Assembly: GCA_025997475.1 (NCBI GenBank)
Contig: BNUQ01000013.1
Coordinates: forward strand, 1-42,305
Length of the DNA stretch: 42,305 bases
Origin: Planctomycetales bacterium
GTDB taxonomy: Bacteria > Planctomycetota > SZUA-567
Reading direction: 5' to 3'
The notes beneath the pieces are model-generated. The model was not told the origin of the DNA and did not search any database. It was given only the letters and a program-made list of their open reading frames with translations. Below are positions 42,094 through 42,305 of this stretch, piece after piece. Within the stretch, counting starts at the first letter, position 1, and the number at the start of each line of letters is the position of its first letter. The translations under genes were made by a program, and so were the position numbers.

Positions 42094-42305
42094 CTAAAAC
42101 AGCCACGCCGCCAAACGCCCGACCCACGAACCGCGCCGTCGCCGCGCCTTATATTCTTCGTCCGTCAATTCCCGTTCGGGACAAATGCGCTCGATAATGT
42201 CATAAGCAATTTCAAAACCGTCGCGAATGGTCGATATTTTCAGAATTCCCTCGTAATAACCGTCAATGTGTAAAATCTCATAGGCGGTGTGCAGGTCGCG
42301 CGCCA
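42094..42305 (-). CDS. DUF5618-like protein, copy 2, cut by the window end
   Basis: Only the C-terminal 69 codons are inside the window. They read ARDLHTAYEILHIDGYYEGI, then STIRDGFEIAYDIIERICPE and the end WVGRLAAWLF. The last 40 residues are nearly identical to copy 1, while the part before is more diverged (HIDGYYEGILKIS against HLAGYYEGTLSVP). This suggests gene conversion of the 3' ends or a duplication followed by selection on the central part. Confidence 0.8.
   Translation of the reverse strand, partial: ARDLHTAYEILHIDGYYEGILKISTIRDGFEIAYDIIERICPERELTDEEYKARRRRGSWVGRLAAWLF

Overview
The window looks like chromosomal DNA of an uncultured Gram-negative bacterium. Genes are GC-rich but still use many AAA, AAT and TTT codons, and they sit apart in intergenic DNA full of small repeats. 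A lipoprotein, a pseudopilin-like protein, MurC and DapA point to a diderm. Two features lean weakly to the PVC group (Lentisphaerota or Verrucomicrobiota): the pilin leader without the usual glycine before the cleavage-site phenylalanine, and the giant pilin-like protein. No rRNA, tRNA or marker set was found, so the lineage stays open.

Layout. 1-1440: a messy end with G/C homopolymers, then an HDOD gene (minus) whose 3' end is tandemly duplicated. 1456-9628 (plus): murC, a hybrid histidine kinase, gpmI, a DUF445 membrane protein and dapA. 9724-16317 (minus): a dead vapBC pair, a DUF4912-GH57 enzyme, a GGDEF protein, and a tight run nifS - small ORF - hicB - hicA - purN. 16562-21167: a small repetitive ORF, a membrane GGDEF protein, and a DUF4143-type ATPase lying between C-terminal remnants of two polysaccharide genes, then a TPR lipoprotein. 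21303-28404: a secreted DUF2225-like protein, hisC and a large SNF2 ATPase. 28642-33641 (plus): a 57-aa ORF overlapping a second HDOD gene, a methyltransferase-like protein and an EF-G. 33645-42305: repeat-rich DNA, an orphan antitoxin-like ORF, a FimT/GspH-like pseudopilin, a 1945-residue pilin-like giant surface protein with a G12 tract, and a tandem DUF5618 pair cut by the window end.

The genes are mostly housekeeping (peptidoglycan, lysine/DAP, histidine and purine synthesis, glycolysis, Fe-S sulfur supply, translation) mixed with signalling genes (two HDOD, two diguanylate cyclases with intact I-sites, one hybrid kinase). No c-di-GMP phosphodiesterase is seen here.

The most unusual content is not protein-coding. 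More than a dozen intergenic elements have arms of 7-bp tandem repeats, often paired as inverted arms around a shared core. About 290-bp palindromic elements occur in both orientations. An 86-bp triple repeat supplies the last codons of hisC. The leading candidates for something undescribed are the heptamer-armed hairpin family and the giant pilin-like gene with its possible phase-variation tract.
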